Below, in pieces: positions 1 through 6,402 of a stretch of DNA of 16,578 nucleotides. Position numbers and translations under genes: made by a program. Origin of the DNA: an uncultured Candidatus Saccharibacteria bacterium (lineage in GTDB: Bacteria > Patescibacteriota > Saccharimonadia > Saccharimonadales > Saccharimonadaceae). How positions within the stretch are numbered: position 1 is the stretch's first letter; the number at the start of each line of letters is the position of its first letter. The DNA lies in contig CAJZIB010000010.1 in NCBI GenBank assembly GCA_916049555.1, positions 1 to 16,578 on the forward strand, written 5' to 3'. Below the pieces are notes generated by a model. That model did no database searches. It saw only the letters and a list, made by a program, of their open reading frames with translations, and was not told where the DNA came from.

Positions 1-2
1 GT

Positions 3-2009
3 GTGGAAGTGAAGACTTTTGCGGGGGCAGTTCCGAGCCGTAGTGAAATTTATTTGCAAACCCATCTTCAGACTAATCAGGTTGATATTGCGTTTTCTGG
101 TTCTGACGCTCAACAGTCAAAGAAGGATACCGGATATGTAAATTATGCAGTTAAGACGAACAATCCAACTGAATATATGAATTATCTTTCAAGTATAGAC
201 GAGGATGTTAATTTAAATCATACTGATCCAACGGTAACTGATAAGATTAGGCCATTTTCGCCAGCGACTTTATATAGTAATATTCCGGAAAATACATGGG
301 GCTATTGCGATCTAGACCTCGATAATTGTAAGCCAATTACTCCTGCAAGTCATCCGTCGGTGATATATTCACCGCCGGATGTATCTTCATCTCTCATTTC
401 CACTAGAGCCAAATATGGATATGATATTACGGATACTTATTATTTTTATTTTGTCGCAAGGGTCTCACCAAATTTAACCCCTGGTACCTATTCGAAGAAT
501 GTCTTATTTACTACAATCACAAAAGATTTTACTCCTTCAGCTACGTTTTTACCAGGTAAACAGTTTAATGATATTGTAGCAAATTTAGATTCTACTCATA
601 CAGTTAATGTATTTAAGCGCTCAAATACACCACCAGCCAATTTGGCTTCTGCGTCCGTAGTTTCGACCGCAGATTCGGGGCGTCCGATTTATGCCTGGTT
701 TAATGCTCCAGACCGCACCGTATATTGGTGGACAGATGCAGATGTGGCGTATGTAAATACTAATGCGAATCAGATGTTCGAAGACTTTAATCGTGGCGTT
801 GCAGACATGGATTTAATCGATATTCGTGGAATGGATACTCGATATACAAATACAATGCATAATTTTTTCTGTGATGGTACTAAGAGTGTGAAAAATTATA
901 ACATTGACGGCATTGATACGAGCAAGGTTTGGGATTTTTCAGGAATGTTTGCAGGAGCTGATCAGTTGGCTACTGCTAAAAATCCGGTTGACTTTTCAAA
1001 GATTAATACTAGTAGCGCAATTGATATGTCGAATATGTTCCAGAGAAGCAACTTTACGACAATTGATGTCCGTAGTTTTAATACGAAAAATGTGAAATAT
1101 ATGGGGTGTATGTTCTGCGGGGTGATTAAGGCCAAGAACATCGATTTGCGTGGCTGGGATGTGTCAAATCTTGAAGGTTCACATTTGATGTTTGCATCAA
1201 CTCAGATTGAACATATCAATCTTGCAGGCTGGAATAGCCACAAGCTACTTGACACTTCGCGAATGTTTGAAGGTACGGTGACTTTGCAGTCGCTAGATAT
1301 TACTGGTATGGATACTTCAAAAGTGAAGAATATGTTTGGAATGTTTTATCTATCTGCTCTACCGAACTTAGATTTAACTCAGCTAAATACGAGCAGTGTA
1401 ACGAATATGAACTCAATGTTCAAACAGATGTCGAGAATCTCATCTTTGAATTTTACTTCATTTGATACTAGTAACGTGACGGATTTTGGCGAGATGTTCC
1501 GTGGAATCGTGATTGGAAATCAAACCTTGGATGTTCGTAGTTTTAATACCTCCAAGGCTACTGCAATGTGGATGATGTTTGACGGCACCAATTTAATCGG
1601 AAATCTGGACCTGACTAGCTTCGATACAAGCCACGTGGTGGATATGTCCAATATGTTTTCGAGTAGTGTGCTTCTAAATAGTGTGGATGTATCTAGCTTT
1701 AATACTAGTGCAGTAACCAATATGCAGGGTATGTTCTTTAAGACTTACGGTATGCCCGTAATTAATATTGCGAATTTTAATACTGCTAATGTACAGAATA
1801 TGCAGGATATGTTCAGACTAACTGGTGCTGTGACGATTAAAGCTTCTGCGCTGTTTACTACAAATAGCGTAATTGATTCTAGCCGAATGTTTATGGATGC
1901 CGTACATCTAGTTGGGCAAAATGGTACAGCCTATAATGCTGCAAATCCACAAGATAAGACTTATGCAAGGCAAGATATTGCCGGGCTTCCTGGGTACTTT
2001 ACGTTCTAG
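3..2009 (+). CDS. BspA-like leucine-rich-repeat surface protein, 5' end outside window
   Basis: Surface protein of the BspA/DUF285 leucine-rich-repeat family, probably exported and used in adhesion (inference). The visible 668 residues begin inside the N-terminal domain. The GTG at position 3 is not a credible start: there is no signal peptide, and visible residues 43-170 align with residues about 70-186 of the two complete paralogues in this window (TGYVNYAVKTNN, NTWGY, PGTYSKNVLF against TGYNLYLSS, NSYGY, PAGNYQRKLLF). From about residue 250 there are some 15 repeats of roughly 23-25 residues built on F-N-T-S-x-V-x-N-M-x-x-MF, for example MSNMF and MQGMF. The C-terminus ends LPGYFTF, like the end cap of other BspA proteins. 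No LPXTG signal or C-terminal membrane helix is visible. It is shorter and more diverged than the minus-strand pair. The stop is TAG, with no hairpin terminator before the rplJ promoter. Confidence 0.85.
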   Translation: MEVKTFAGAVPSRSEIYLQTHLQTNQVDIAFSGSDAQQSKKDTGYVNYAVKTNNPTEYMNYLSSIDEDVNLNHTDPTVTDKIRPFSPATLYSNIPENTWGYCDLDLDNCKPITPASHPSVIYSPPDVSSSLISTRAKYGYDITDTYYFYFVARVSPNLTPGTYSKNVLFTTITKDFTPSATFLPGKQFNDIVANLDSTHTVNVFKRSNTPPANLASASVVSTADSGRPIYAWFNAPDRTVYWWTDADVAYVNTNANQMFEDFNRGVADMDLIDIRGMDTRYTNTMHNFFCDGTKSVKNYNIDGIDTSKVWDFSGMFAGADQLATAKNPVDFSKINTSSAIDMSNMFQRSNFTTIDVRSFNTKNVKYMGCMFCGVIKAKNIDLRGWDVSNLEGSHLMFASTQIEHINLAGWNSHKLLDTSRMFEGTVTLQSLDITGMDTSKVKNMFGMFYLSALPNLDLTQLNTSSVTNMNSMFKQMSRISSLNFTSFDTSNVTDFGEMFRGIVIGNQTLDVRSFNTSKATAMWMMFDGTNLIGNLDLTSFDTSHVVDMSNMFSSSVLLNSVDVSSFNTSAVTNMQGMFFKTYGMPVINIANFNTANVQNMQDMFRLTGAVTIKASALFTTNSVIDSSRMFMDAVHLVGQNGTAYNAANPQDKTYARQDIAGLPGYFTF

Positions 2010-2035
2010 TAATCTTACTGTAACCTAATAATTTC

Positions 2036-2064
2036 TTGCATTTTTCCCTGTTTTCTGTTAGACT
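2036..2064 (+). promoter_or_regulatory. Promoter of the rplJ-rplL operon
   Basis: A -35-like TTGCAT (2036-2041) and a -10-like TAGACT (2059-2064) are separated by 17 bases. A TG one base before the -10 (TGTTAGACT) gives an extended -10. The predicted start near 2071 falls exactly at the first paired base of the L10 leader, which supports the call. It lies 27 bases after the stop of the upstream bspA-like gene. Confidence 0.6.
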
Positions 2065-2071
2065 AGAGGCA

Positions 2072-2186
2072 GTTACCAAAGACAGTGACGGATTTTTGGT
2101 CAAGGGAGTGTGAATTTAATATGTGATTTACATGAACTTCAAAATCTTAATTAGGTCACCGAGGAAAAATCTTATAACTTGGTAAC
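2072..2186 (+). promoter_or_regulatory. Ribosomal protein L10 leader (autoregulatory mRNA structure)
   Basis: This 5' leader of rplJ mRNA carries the hallmarks of the bacterial L10 leader family, to which the L10(L12) complex binds to repress its own operon. An outer stem pairs GTTACCAA (2072-2079) with TTGGTAAC (2179-2186), 8 perfect pairs. Inside it GTGAC (2085-2089) pairs with GTCAC (2155-2159). The asymmetric flanks between these stems, AGACAG on the 5' side and CCGAGG on the 3' side, match the conserved kink-turn-like elements of the family. A further hairpin at 2187-2210 (GAAGTTTA/TAGACTTC, 8 pairs with one G-U) lies between the leader and the ribosome binding site AAGGA at 2220-2224. 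It has no U-tract, so translational control is likelier than attenuation. Confidence 0.85.
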
Positions 2187-2233
2187 GAAGTTTAAAAATT
2201 CGTAGACTTCTTAACAATCAAGGAATACTTTTT

Positions 2234-2758
2234 ATGGCAATTTCAAAAGATAAAAAGAATACATTGGTTGCTGATTTAACTGAGCTACTTTCAAGTGCAA
2301 AATTGACAGCTTACGCAAACTATCAGGGACTTACCGTCGCTGAACTCGAAGATTTGCGTCGTGCTGCTCGCGAACAGGGTGTCCGCATTAAAATCGTCAA
2401 GAACCGTTTGGTTCGTGTGGCGATGAATGAGATCGCAGTATACAAAGATACTGACACCACTCATTTGACCGGACAACTTGTTTACGCAATTTCCGATTCT
2501 GACGAAGTTGCTCCAGCTAAAGTTTTGGCTGAGTTTGGTAAGACCCACAAAGCTCTCGAGCTTGTTGGTGGTTTTAGCGATGGTGGTCGTATGATTGATA
2601 CCGCTGAGATCAATGCGCTTGCTGCTCTCCCATCCAAGAACGAATTGGTGGCACAGGTGGTTGCACAACTGCTTTCACCAGTCAACGATTCTATCTCTGG
2701 TCTCGCTGGTGGACTTTCTGGCATTGTTTCCGGTTTGGAAGCAAAGTTGGAAGCATAG
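2234..2758 (+). CDS. rplJ: 50S ribosomal protein L10
   Basis: L10 (uL10) forms the base of the L7/L12 stalk of the large subunit, binding 23S rRNA near L11 and carrying L12 dimers on its C-terminal helix. The 174-residue product has the usual length and family features: the N-terminal MAISKDKKNTLVADLTELL, the segment YQGLTVAELEDLRRAAR (about 30-46), the RNA-binding stretch VRIKIVKNRLVRVA (about 50-63), and a C-terminal L12-binding helix (VAQLLSPVNDSISGLAGGL onward). The ATG at 2234 follows AAGGA at 2220-2224 with good spacing. It is first gene of a two-gene operon with rplL, behind an L10 leader, and ends with TAG. Confidence 0.97.
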   Translation: MAISKDKKNTLVADLTELLSSAKLTAYANYQGLTVAELEDLRRAAREQGVRIKIVKNRLVRVAMNEIAVYKDTDTTHLTGQLVYAISDSDEVAPAKVLAEFGKTHKALELVGGFSDGGRMIDTAEINALAALPSKNELVAQVVAQLLSPVNDSISGLAGGLSGIVSGLEAKLEA

Positions 2759-2790
2759 TCTGAAGTTTTATTAGAAAAGACAATCAATGT

Positions 2791-2808
2791 TTTATCCTTC
2801 GGGATAGA
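2791..2808 (+). promoter_or_regulatory. Intercistronic UUCG hairpin between rplJ and rplL
   Basis: TATCC (2793-2797), loop TTCG, GGATA (2802-2806) forms a C(UUCG)G tetraloop hairpin, extendable by a T-G and a T-A pair to 2791-2808. The next bases are GATACTAAATT, not a U-tract, so it is not a normal terminator. It resembles a shortened version of the operon terminator at 3236-3261 (same CCTTCGGG core). It may be a processing or stabilising element that raises rplL output above rplJ; this is inference. Confidence 0.5.
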
Positions 2809-2837
2809 TACTAAATTAATTTATAGAAAGGTCTAAC

Positions 2838-3209
2838 ATGGCTGATATTAAAAAATTAGCTGAAGAACTCGTAAACCTTACCGTTCTTGAAGTTAATGAA
2901 CTCAAAAACACTCTTAAAGATGAATATGGCATTGAGCCTGCTGCTGCCGCTGTTGCTGTTGCTGCTGCTCCTGCTGCTGCCGCTGAAGAAGAAGGCAAAT
3001 CTGAATTCAACGTCGTTCTTAAAGACGCTGGTGCTCAGAAAATCGCTGTAATCAAGGCTGTTAAAGAGGCTACTGGTCTCGGTCTTGGTGAAGCAAAAGC
3101 TATCGTTGATGGTGCTCCTGCAACTGTCAAGGAAAAAGTTAAGAAAGACGAAGCTGAAGCTCTCAAGAAAACTCTTGAAGAAGCCGGCGCTACTGTTGAA
3201 TTAGCTTAA
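2838..3209 (+). CDS. rplL: 50S ribosomal protein L7/L12
   Basis: L12 (bL12) is the multicopy stalk protein that recruits and activates translational GTPases. The 123-residue product shows the full family pattern: an N-terminal dimerisation helix (IKKLAEELVNLTVLEVNELK), an alanine-rich hinge (about residues 35-53), and the C-terminal domain with FNVVLKDAGAQKIAVIKAVK, TGLGLGEAKAIVDGAP and a final ATVELA. The ATG follows AGAAAGG at 2825-2831. It lies 79 bases after rplJ, with a UUCG hairpin between them and an intrinsic terminator 26 bases after the TAA stop. Confidence 0.98.
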   Translation: MADIKKLAEELVNLTVLEVNELKNTLKDEYGIEPAAAAVAVAAAPAAAAEEEGKSEFNVVLKDAGAQKIAVIKAVKEATGLGLGEAKAIVDGAPATVKEKVKKDEAEALKKTLEEAGATVELA

Positions 3210-3235
3210 TTAAAAACCGAGTCTACGAATTTATT

Positions 3236-3261
3236 AAAAAATACCCTTCGGGGTATTTTTT
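3236..3261. terminator. Bidirectional intrinsic terminator between rplL and bspA-like gene
   Basis: AAAAAATACCC (3236-3246), loop TTCG, GGGTATTTTTT (3251-3261) makes an 11-pair stem with A-tract and T-tract arms. It therefore has a U-run in both directions. It lies 26 bases after the rplL stop and 37 bases beyond the stop of the convergent bspA-like gene (3299), so it can end both transcripts. Confidence 0.9.
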
Positions 3262-3298
3262 GTTGAGGAAATTTTGGTCTTTGGTTATTTTGGAAGCC

Positions 3299-6190
3299 TT
3301 AGGGCTTACGCCAGAAGGCACCTGGATTGGCGGTACCACCATCGATATGAGCATATTCAATGCTGTTGTCATTTGGGATGGCGGAGCCAGCTTGTCCTCG
3401 GTAGGCAGATAGACTTCTGAAAATACCATTGTAGGAAGTGACATTGGCAGTAGTGAAACTATCGGAGGCGTAGATTTTGACGAGCCAGGTTGAGCCGCCA
3501 AACATGTTTGACATATCCGTGGCACTGATGGTGTTCCAGTTGGTAAGATCAAGTTCATAGAGCCATGTATAGTCGAAAGCTTTAGAGAAGTTAGTAACCT
3601 TTCTGACGTCGAGATCACTAAGATCTAGATAAGAAACGTAAGTATAGTGGAATAGTTTCGACATATTTTTGACATTACTGGTATTGAGGCTGATTTTTGC
3701 GCGATAGGCGGTATTGAATCTACTAGAGTTACCAGCGAAAAGTCCTTCCATATTTTCAACGTTACTGGTGTCAAAGTCGTCTAGATCGAGACTATTTACT
3801 GTGCCGAGATCTGCAAAAGCGTAGCTGACGTCGACGAGTTTTGGCGCGGTAATTTTTGGCGCTTTAATTTTTTGAATATTACAGTTATGGATGAAGAGAG
3901 ACTTGAGGGTTGTGAGCTCTGGAGCGGCCGTGAGGTTTGGCCAAGTAACGTCGGTTACTCCATAACTGCCACGACAGCCGCTAGCTTCAAATTCGTCTTG
4001 AGATCCCATAAACATTTTTGACATGTTTTTAACTTTGGCAAAGGAAAAGTTTGAGATATCAATGCTGGGGCTAGAACCATCAAATAAACCAAACATACCT
4101 TCCATCGTAGTAGCACTACTAGTGTTGAAGGTTGCTGGGAAGACTACGGATCCATTGGCGTGTGATCCATAGAACATGTAGGAAAGATCGGTGGCAACAG
4201 TTGGTTTGAGATGTGGGGCGATGGCTCCGAGGTCGAGTCTTTTAGTGCCATAGAACATACGACTGAGATTCTTGGCGGAAGAAAGGTCGAGCTTATCGAT
4301 ATTGCCAATGTTGACGAGATTGGAAGTTTTCTCAAACATGGAACTAAAATCTTCGGCGTTGCCAGTATTAAAAGTTTGCGGAAGAGTGAGATTATTTAGG
4401 GTTTCCGCACCCTTAAACATGTTTTTGACTGCGTCAATTCTTCCGGTAGTCATGCTGCCAAGATCAATTTTTTGAAGATAGTAGGCACCTTCAAACATTG
4501 ATTCGAGATTTGTAATACGAGAGCCGCCGAGTTGGTTACTTAATTTTATTCCTCTAGCATAGCTATCTTTGAACATGTTTGAAAGATTTTCGGCGCTGGT
4601 GAATTTGATGGCGGATAGATCGATATTGGTTGTGTTTTTAGTATTATTAAACATATTTGAAAAATCTGTGACATTCTCAAAGGTGGCATTTTTAAGATTA
4701 ATGTCCGAAATACTAGTGCCTTCAAACATTGAAGTGGTATTAGTGGTGTCACGGAAGGTAGTGTGGGTGAGATCTACGCTAGAAAGACTAGTCGTGCCTG
4801 CAAACATAGAGGAGGCGTCAGTGACTTTTTCAAATTTTGCTTTGTCAAGTTTCAGAGTTGAGACTTTGGAATTTTTAAACATATTTGTGGTATTTGTGGC
4901 GTTTTTAAAATCAGAATTTGAGAGGTCAATGGTAGAGATTTTGGAATTTTCAAAAACAGAAGTTAAATCTTCAGCGTCTGAAATTTTCCAGGAAGAAAAA
5001 TCTGGAGATGTACCAACATCGGGGGTATCCTTAAAAGCGCGTGCGAGATGCGTGGCGTTTTTGGCAAATGAGACGTCTCCAATTTCAGTAACCCTAGTGT
5101 TTTCGAAGGCCGATTCAATATTCACAATTGGTGAATCTTTGAGGTATTTGAGGAAATTGGCAGTATTAAAAGTGCTGTTGGTGTAAGCCATGGTATTATG
5201 AAAAAGATGTGCGATATTCTTTACCTTATCGAATTTCAGCATTGACTCTTGTCTGCCATCGCGAAAACTAAAAGTGACATCACTGCTAATACCAGAGAGG
5301 CCAGCAAACATATAAGAAAGATCTTCATTAAAATTTATTTCTGTGGCATTAGTCCAAATACAGATTTTATCCCAGCTGTCGCGGTAAGTACCAAGATAGA
5401 CTATAGTGTCGGAATCGGCTGTGGAGATTTTGACGGTGCGTTCAGGTGTGATGGTTGAACTGCACTTAGTTTTTCCAATACTAATATCCATGTATGGCCA
5501 GAATTGGTTTGACGGCGGAACTCTCTTTGCTGGGTCAGCGAAATAACTTGGGTCGGAAATATTTAGGGATTTTTTGAGAGCGGCATTGAATTCGCGACCA
5601 GAAACTAATTTGGCACTAGAATCACCCTCAACCATAAGAGTGAAGAGTAGTTTTCTTTGATAATTGCCAGCAGGAATCTGGTTATTAAAACGAAAGCCGA
5701 GATTGAAATTAAAAGTTTCTTCAATTGGTGAGTTTGCGGTTTTAATAACATCTGGCGTGCTGAGTTTTGGGATGTAATTATAAAGCTTATCATCAACAGC
5801 CTTCACGTTATAACCATAAGAGTTTGTCATGTGAGTGGCAATGTTATTGTTGTTACCAGAGACGGAAGCAATCTTGTATGGATTGGTTGGATCGAGGCTG
5901 ATCAGCGCGGTTTCTTCCTGATCGCTAGAAAGATAAAGATTATATCCGGTATTGCTATCAGTTTTGACGTTGACATTTAGAGTTTTGAAGAATTCGTCAC
6001 CTTCGGTGGTCGGCTGATTATAAACAATGTCCGCATTGCCAGTCACCGAGAGGGAGGCGGTGGTGGCAAAGACAGATTTTTGGCTAAATAGAAGGATGGT
6101 AATGAGAGGAAAAATTGAAACAAAAAGTTTGATAACTAGTCTTGTTATCTTGGAGGATTCTGTATTTAATCTATCCGTAAACTTTGGCAT
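3299..6190 (-). CDS. BspA-like leucine-rich-repeat secreted surface protein, 963 aa
   Basis: Large secreted protein of the BspA/DUF285 repeat family, a group known for adhesion to host proteins; the actual ligand is unknown. Residues 1-42 form a signal peptide with a basic start, hydrophobic core (VIKLFVSIFPLITILLF) and likely cleavage after SVFA. Residues about 45-190 form a beta-rich domain with TGYNLYLSS (81-89), NSYGY (123-127) and PAGNYQRKLLF (173-183), also present in the other two bspA-like genes. After GREFNAALKK (198-207) come about 24 repeats with MF cores such as TTNMF, FSNMF, MEGMF and MSKMF. The C-terminus is IDGGTANPGAFWRKP, without LPXTG or membrane helix. ATG at 6190 is the only possible start, since an in-frame TAA lies just upstream. 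No Shine-Dalgarno sequence precedes it. It is collinear with the 960-aa neighbour upstream, so a tandem duplicate. Confidence 0.88.
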   Translation of the reverse strand: MPKFTDRLNTESSKITRLVIKLFVSIFPLITILLFSQKSVFATTASLSVTGNADIVYNQPTTEGDEFFKTLNVNVKTDSNTGYNLYLSSDQEETALISLDPTNPYKIASVSGNNNNIATHMTNSYGYNVKAVDDKLYNYIPKLSTPDVIKTANSPIEETFNFNLGFRFNNQIPAGNYQRKLLFTLMVEGDSSAKLVSGREFNAALKKSLNISDPSYFADPAKRVPPSNQFWPYMDISIGKTKCSSTITPERTVKISTADSDTIVYLGTYRDSWDKICIWTNATEINFNEDLSYMFAGLSGISSDVTFSFRDGRQESMLKFDKVKNIAHLFHNTMAYTNSTFNTANFLKYLKDSPIVNIESAFENTRVTEIGDVSFAKNATHLARAFKDTPDVGTSPDFSSWKISDAEDLTSVFENSKISTIDLSNSDFKNATNTTNMFKNSKVSTLKLDKAKFEKVTDASSMFAGTTSLSSVDLTHTTFRDTTNTTSMFEGTSISDINLKNATFENVTDFSNMFNNTKNTTNIDLSAIKFTSAENLSNMFKDSYARGIKLSNQLGGSRITNLESMFEGAYYLQKIDLGSMTTGRIDAVKNMFKGAETLNNLTLPQTFNTGNAEDFSSMFEKTSNLVNIGNIDKLDLSSAKNLSRMFYGTKRLDLGAIAPHLKPTVATDLSYMFYGSHANGSVVFPATFNTSSATTMEGMFGLFDGSSPSIDISNFSFAKVKNMSKMFMGSQDEFEASGCRGSYGVTDVTWPNLTAAPELTTLKSLFIHNCNIQKIKAPKITAPKLVDVSYAFADLGTVNSLDLDDFDTSNVENMEGLFAGNSSRFNTAYRAKISLNTSNVKNMSKLFHYTYVSYLDLSDLDVRKVTNFSKAFDYTWLYELDLTNWNTISATDMSNMFGGSTWLVKIYASDSFTTANVTSYNGIFRSLSAYRGQAGSAIPNDNSIEYAHIDGGTANPGAFWRKP

Positions 6191-6253
6191 ATGAAATTAT
6201 GAATAATTAAAATATAGAAAAACTATATAATTCCCTCAAACTCCTTTTGCTAA

Positions 6254-6264
6254 ATTTTAGCATA
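6254..6264 (-). promoter_or_regulatory. Extended -10 promoter of the 963-aa bspA-like gene
   Basis: The minus strand reads TATGCTAAAAT: an extended -10 (TG, one base, TAAAAT, 5 of 6 to consensus). A clear -35 is not visible at 17 bases. The predicted transcript starts near 6247, leaving a leader of about 57 bases. A 13-base near-perfect palindrome (GCTAAATTTTAGC, 6249-6261) covers the -10 and could be an operator, but it may be chance in AT-rich DNA. Confidence 0.5.
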
Positions 6265-6302
6265 AATGGTTTGAAAAATCAGGACTTGTATTACGGTTTT
6301 TT

Positions 6303-6354
6303 GATGGTCTATTTGATTTTTTATTATGGCCTTCGATGGTCTATTTTGATTTTT
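6303..6354. repeat. Imperfect direct repeat of about 20 bp in bspA spacer
   Basis: GATGGTCTATTTGATTTTTT (6303-6322) recurs as GATGGTCTATTTTGATTTTT (6335-6354), 32 bases apart start to start and differing by one T in the T-run. It lies in the 212-bp spacer between the two large bspA-like genes. No function is evident. Confidence 0.75.
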
Positions 6355-6365
6355 GCTTAGGATTT

Positions 6366-6397
6366 TCCAACCAGGAAGCTCTCCAACCAGGAAGCTC
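6366..6397. repeat. Exact tandem 16-bp duplication
   Basis: TCCAACCAGGAAGCTC occurs twice with no gap (6366-6381 and 6382-6397), immediately after the stop of the 960-aa bspA-like gene on the minus strand. Each copy can form a very small hairpin (TTCC, loop, GGAA). No U-tract follows on the minus strand, so this is not an obvious terminator. Confidence 0.85.
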
Positions 6398-6402
6398 GTT
6401 TT

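Noticed and set aside
3..5. GTG at position 3 as true start of the first bspA-like gene
   Set aside because: There is no signal peptide, and alignment with the paralogues shows the N-terminal domain already under way, so the gene begins outside the window.
2291..2787. Minus-strand frames opposite rplJ
   Set aside because: Antisense to a certain ribosomal protein gene, with no ribosome site or recognisable product.
4569..5186. Plus-strand open frame of 205 codons inside the 963-aa bspA-like gene
   Set aside because: It lies wholly antisense to a well-supported repeat gene, is biased by the complement of the repeat codons, and resembles similar antisense frames in the paralogue (7661-7888, 7985-8245).
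6303..6397. Short repeats as a CRISPR array
   Set aside because: Two different units with only two copies each, no regular spacers and no cas genes.
6366..6397. Tandem 16-bp repeat as the terminator of the 960-aa bspA-like gene
   Set aside because: Possible stems are only 4-6 pairs and are followed on the minus strand by an A-rich, not U-rich, stretch.
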